Assembly (NCBI RefSeq): GCF_008122265.1
Contig: NZ_CP043042.1
Span: 4,278,001-4,342,000, forward strand
Source: Marinobacter fonticola
GTDB taxonomy: Bacteria > Pseudomonadota > Gammaproteobacteria > Pseudomonadales > Oleiphilaceae
DNA: 64,000 nt
Reading direction: 5' to 3'
The notes under the pieces are model-generated. The model was not told the origin of the DNA. It worked only from the letters and a program-made list of their open reading frames with translations, and searched no databases. Position 1 is the first letter of the stretch, and every line of letters starts with the position of its first letter. A program made the translations under genes and the position numbers. This document shows, piece by piece, positions 63,644 to 64,000 of the stretch.

Positions 63644-64000
63644 TCAAAGCGACGCCAGATCCCCAGCCACATACACCCCGCCCTCCTTAAAACTCTCTGC
63701 TTCAATGACGTAGCGTAAGGGTCCGTTAGGGTCGAGCGCATTGAATGGGTAACACGTAATGAGAATCAGGCGATTGCCACCACCGGCCTGGAAATCGATG
63801 CGCTCCTGCCGCGCATCGACGACTCGTTCACGAATCACTTCATAGGGCCGCCAGTGGCCATCCAGGCCCTGAACCTCCAGCCGGTCGCCGGCACGAATCT
63901 CCTGCAACACGCTAAAGTGCGTATCCCGATGCCCGGCGAGAATGACCGTACCGGCCTCACCGGGAAGGGCGGACACCGTCATATGGCCCGGGCCAAAGGC
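63644..64000 (-). CDS. Class GN sortase, 5' end outside the window
   Basis: C-terminal 118 residues of a sortase. FGPGHM and LPGEAGTVILAGHRDTHF with catalytic His, LILITCYPFNA with catalytic Cys, and PLRYVIEA with the essential Arg are all present. The reading frame continues past 64000, and the apparent Met at 63982 is internal (the residues before it, AFGPGH, are family-conserved). Class GN sortases of Proteobacteria are paired with a large target protein; it should lie to the right. Confidence 0.88.
   Translation of the reverse strand, partial: AFGPGHMTVSALPGEAGTVILAGHRDTHFSVLQEIRAGDRLEVQGLDGHWRPYEVIRERVVDARQERIDFQAGGGNRLILITCYPFNALDPNGPLRYVIEAESFKEGGVYVAGDLASL

Noticed and set aside
63982..63982. 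ATG as true start of the sortase
   Set aside because: Family-conserved residues (AFGPGH) are encoded before it in the same frame up to the window edge.

Overview
The window reads as chromosomal DNA of a GC-rich, motile, aerobic, salt-tolerant marine gammaproteobacterium. A Marinobacter-like organism is my best guess. It rests on a complete choline-to-glycine-betaine locus, a TakP-type TRAP transporter, methyl-accepting chemotaxis proteins, several c-di-GMP-type proteins, a proteobacterial class GN sortase and gene families common in that group. Species cannot be fixed without a search. No phage, plasmid, integrase, rRNA, tRNA or CRISPR array was seen. Most genes are ordinary core or niche genes in short operons.

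Layout. 1-5014: phosphate-binding PstS (cut by the window edge) under a Pho box, a TRAP transporter (dctQM, with the binding protein convergent to it) and a thioesterase. 5192-11028: UvrD, then chemoreceptor, porin and PstS-like protein. 11130-14379: succinate-semialdehyde dehydrogenase divergent from an acetylpolyamine amidohydrolase, which fits polyamine/GABA catabolism. 14478-24947: ThiI, PpnN, cytochrome c, 3-hydroxyisobutyryl-CoA hydrolase, ankyrin lipoprotein, TmcA, a DUF2237 protein and a second UvrD-type helicase. 25290-31459: OmpA-like porin, DUF4124 protein, methyltransferase, SelW-like protein, and an H-NOX/EAL gas-sensing pair. 31638-35109: vitamin B12 riboswitch with btuFCD. 35260-37477: TatD and HD-GYP. 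37944-44974: choVWX-betABI. 45235-49566: LysO-type exporter, small conserved proteins and a degenerate GGDEF protein. 49781-64000: aconitase, chemoreceptor, ABC exporter, a zinc/membrane/TPR protein facing a rhomboid protease, envelope lipoproteins, MAPEG, GlsB, PlsC and a sortase cut by the window edge.

The most unusual content is in the intergenic DNA. Three elements of 266-267 bp (28678-28943, 31695-31960, 37580-37846) have no coding capacity but share one architecture. Long terminal inverted repeats enclose two large hairpin arms that are themselves inverted copies of each other, each with a CAAGGCG / TGGTT-loop / GCAACGC core, joined by a short linker. One copy lies inside the aptamer of the cobalamin riboswitch, flanked by a 4-bp direct repeat CTAA. 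It separates the 5' P1 strand from the rest of the aptamer. Another copy lies inside a member of a second repeat family of about 105 bp, of which two uninterrupted copies are at 24991-25096 and 58365-58471. These are the signs of small non-autonomous mobile elements, one of which has become part of a regulatory RNA. Several other intergenic gaps carry short degenerate tandem repeats.

Gene cooperation visible here: choline import (choXWV) feeds BetA/BetB oxidation to glycine betaine under BetI; AphA and GabD sit at two ends of polyamine use; the H-NOX protein probably controls its overlapping EAL partner; B12 uptake is set by the interrupted riboswitch; and the zinc/TPR membrane protein and the rhomboid share a related C-terminal helical domain and may work together.
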